Origin: Bacillota bacterium
GTDB lineage: Bacteria; Bacillota; UBA4882; UBA8346
DNA: 40,466 bases
NCBI GenBank assembly: GCA_023435565.1
Contig: JAEYRN010000034.1
Coordinates: forward strand, 1-40,466
Direction: 5' to 3'
This document shows, one piece after another, positions 38,583-40,466 of the stretch. Positions within the stretch are counted from its first letter, which is position 1; each line of letters begins with the position of its first letter. The notes beneath the pieces are model-generated. The model worked only from the letters and a program-made list of their open reading frames with translations. It searched no databases and was not told the DNA's origin. The position numbers and the translations under genes were made by a program.

Positions 38583-40184
38583 TTATTTTGAAGAAATATT
38601 TGACTTGTTAGTTTCCCGGTCTAGGTTTTTTTGAATTATCCCGTATTCAATACTGTCTACCAGAGCTTGCCATGAGGCTTCGATCAAGTTTTCGGATACT
38701 CCAACCGTTCCCCAGGAATTTTTACCATCCGAGCTTTCGATTAATACTCGGACTTTAGCAGCGGTTCCCCGATTTTCATCAAGCACGCGTACCTTATAAT
38801 CAACCAAGTCAATGTCGGAGATTTCCGGATAAAAGCGAAGGAGCGCCTTGCGAATAGCTGAGTCTAAGGCGTTAACCGGACCATCACCTTCGGCGGCAGT
38901 AATTTCCCGTTCACTTCCGACCCCAACTTTAATAGTAGCCTCGGAAAAAACCGGTTGATCCCCGCGTTTTTCAACGATAATTCGGAAACCTTCCAAATTG
39001 AAAGCTTTTTCATATAATCCGAACACCTTTTTAATTACCAAGTCAAATGAAGCTTCGGCAGCTTCAAATTGATATCCGAGGTTTTCTAAGTCTTTAAGGT
39101 GATTGGTCAATTCTTGAACTTGGGGGTCTTCTTTTTTAGTTTCAGGTAATATCTCTTTGATCTTGTTCAAAATAGTACTCCGTCCGGACTGATCCGATAA
39201 CAGGAAACGGCGTTGGTTACCGACCAGTTCAGGCTGAATATGTTCTAAAGACTTTGAATTTTTGATAATAGCGTCATGGTGAGTCCCGGCTTTATGGGCA
39301 AAAGCTGAAGCGCCGACATAAGGTTGGCGTTCATCATGATGAAGGTTGGTTAATTCCGAAATAAAACGGGAGGTTTCCGTTATTTGTTCAAGATTTGGTT
39401 TGACTTCGACATCATAACCCAGTTTTAAAACTAGAGTTGGAATAATACTGGAAAGATTGGCATTACCGCAACGTTCGCCATAACCGTTAAATGTTCCTTG
39501 TACATGAGTGGCACCTGACTGGATCGACATTACCGAGGAAGCAACCGCGGTACCGGAGTCATTGTGAAAATGGATGCCGATAGGCAAAGAAAAATCCGTG
39601 TTTACCCGTTTGAAAATTTCGACCGCTTCCAGAGGAAGGGTGCCACCGTTAGTGTCGCAGAGAACGATACTGTTAGCCCCACCACGAACTGCAGCTTTTA
39701 AAGTTTCAATTGCATAATCGGGATTTGCTTTAAAACCGTCGTAAAAATGTTCGGCATCATAGATTACTTCCCGTCCCTTTTGACGGAGATAGGCGATGGA
39801 GTCTTCAATTATTTGAAGATTTTCGGCCAAGCTTACTTTTAAGACTTCCTGGGCATGAAGGTCCCAACTTTTACCAAAAATAGTAACTACCGGGGTGTTT
39901 GTTTCCAAAAGGTCATTTAAGGTTTTATCCTCCGCTGGGGGATTATTGGCCCTCCTGGTGCTTCCGAAAGCAGATAATTTAGCATGTTTTAGGTTCAATT
40001 TGGCTGCCGTCTGGTAAAACTCAAGATCCTTTGGATTAGAGCCCGGCCACCCGCCTTCGATATAATCCAAACCAAGTGAGTCGAGTTTTTTAACGATCCG
40101 GAGTTTATCTTCTACCGAGAAAAAGACGCCTTCTCCTTGGGCTCCGTCACGTAAAGTAGTATCATAGATAATTACTTTATTCAT
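38583..40184 (-). CDS. cimA: (R)-citramalate synthase CimA, 533 aa
   Basis: The TIM-barrel catalytic half begins with YDTTLRDGAQGEG, has IEGGWPGSNPKD, which is typical of citramalate rather than isopropylmalate synthases, and HFHNDSG for metal binding. The C-terminal LeuA-type regulatory domain includes DGPVNALDSAIRKAL. The reaction is acetyl-CoA + pyruvate to citramalate, the threonine-independent route to isoleucine. Length fits the long CimA type. I chose the ATG at 40184, nine bases after AAGGAG; the ATG at 40193 abuts that site. A good promoter lies about 110 bases upstream. No other leu or ilv genes are visible. Confidence 0.93.
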   Translation of the reverse strand: MNKVIIYDTTLRDGAQGEGVFFSVEDKLRIVKKLDSLGLDYIEGGWPGSNPKDLEFYQTAAKLNLKHAKLSAFGSTRRANNPPAEDKTLNDLLETNTPVVTIFGKSWDLHAQEVLKVSLAENLQIIEDSIAYLRQKGREVIYDAEHFYDGFKANPDYAIETLKAAVRGGANSIVLCDTNGGTLPLEAVEIFKRVNTDFSLPIGIHFHNDSGTAVASSVMSIQSGATHVQGTFNGYGERCGNANLSSIIPTLVLKLGYDVEVKPNLEQITETSRFISELTNLHHDERQPYVGASAFAHKAGTHHDAIIKNSKSLEHIQPELVGNQRRFLLSDQSGRSTILNKIKEILPETKKEDPQVQELTNHLKDLENLGYQFEAAEASFDLVIKKVFGLYEKAFNLEGFRIIVEKRGDQPVFSEATIKVGVGSEREITAAEGDGPVNALDSAIRKALLRFYPEISDIDLVDYKVRVLDENRGTAAKVRVLIESSDGKNSWGTVGVSENLIEASWQALVDSIEYGIIQKNLDRETNKSNISSK

Positions 40185-40296
40185 TAGGATCATCTCCTTG
40201 TTTATTGTAAGACAATTTAAACGATAGACTGACCCCTTTTTCAGTCGAATTCGTGAGTAGGAATTATTCTTACAAGCGGGTAATGAATTAAATTAT

Positions 40297-40325
40297 ATTT
40301 TATCTTGCTTGGGAGGTGAAGTCAA
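40297..40325 (-). promoter_or_regulatory. Promoter of cimA
   Basis: On the minus strand, TTGACT (40325-40320), a 17-base spacer and TAAAAT (40302-40297) lie about 110 bases before the cimA start. Confidence 0.7.
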
Positions 40326-40344
40326 TTAAAATTTGAAATTTTTG

Positions 40345-40466
40345 TGTTTATTCTGTGATAATGTCACCTTAAATTTATTCAGTGAAAATGTCACTGGTGT
40401 AAAATGGAAGGATGATATTATCAATGAGTCAGAAACAAAGAACACGATTGCATGTTGCTCATTGTT
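40345..40466 (+). mobile_element. Probable left end of an insertion sequence (partial)
   Basis: Two direct copies of a motif of about 21 bases (TTATTC-GTGA-AATGTCAC, 40348-40367 and 40376-40394) resemble repeated transposase-binding sites at an IS end. They are followed by GGAAGGAT and an ATG at 40424 opening a frame, MSQKQRTRLHVAHC, that runs off the window. The layout recalls ISNCY-type elements, but only 14 codons are visible, so the family is a guess. Confidence 0.35.

Overview
The window looks like a chromosome segment of a low-GC bacterium, probably Bacillota. Genes carry AGGAGG-type ribosome binding sites, GTG and TTG starts are common, consensus TTGACA/TATAAT promoters are visible, and the tRNA genes encode CCA. 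The exact lineage cannot be read from the sequence. A Spy/CpxP-like envelope protein and an uncommon type I synthase suggest a poorly sampled group.

Layout. (1) 1-6010 is accessory and decaying. It holds a ten-unit 21-bp tandem repeat, a hypothetical gene, a frameshifted PrsA/SurA-type foldase, a broken ankyrin lipoprotein, an intact Abi_2/AbiF-like HEPN gene followed by a tiny promoter-hairpin-terminator unit, and remnants of MntA/HepT and two RhuM genes. (2) 6051-11266 is signalling: a CHASE4-like/PAS/GGDEF/HD-GYP protein, an exported orphan and a methyl-accepting chemotaxis protein whose last 12 residues come from a dispersed palindromic repeat. (3) 11395-12837 holds tRNA-Val, tRNA-Asp and tRNA-Phe, a DUF503 protein, an N-acetylglutamate-synthase-like GNAT and a small Cys-rich protein. 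(4) 12851-17583 holds a PfkB kinase, an OmpR/EnvZ-type two-component pair divergent from a Spy-like protein, and a metallophosphoesterase. (5) 17666-18448 is a GreA/B-like gene behind a long structured leader. (6) 18467-32354 (minus) is a seven-gene biosynthetic operon. (7) 32646-40184 holds TrmN6, maltokinase, a GlgM-type glycosyltransferase, a CheY-like regulator, a YdcZ transporter, a ZIP transporter and citramalate synthase. An apparent insertion-sequence end begins at about 40345.

The main system is the minus-strand operon 32354-18467: KSIII-like (no Cys), ACP, KSIII-like (Cys), AMP-dependent acyl ligase, alpha/beta hydrolase, a 2732-residue synthase (KS-AT-KS'-ACPx3-KR-DH) and an Sfp-type phosphopantetheinyl transferase. 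The inferred logic is that the ligase and the free ACP load a starter, the two KSIII-like proteins act as a catalytic/non-catalytic pair, the large synthase extends, reduces and dehydrates the chain, and the hydrolase releases or edits it. Three features are unusual together. All three tandem carrier domains have Thr where phosphopantetheine Ser is expected. The second KS has HETYTP in place of HGTGT. Both KSIII proteins lack the catalytic His and one also lacks the Cys. The product is unknown; a reduced or unsaturated lipid or polyketide is the most natural guess.

Dispersed structured repeats are prominent: four CACAGAG palindromes, two copies of a hairpin element with a compensatory base change (one copy carries a nested-palindrome insert), and a duplicated roughly 44-bp upstream element shared by the Abi and RhuM genes.
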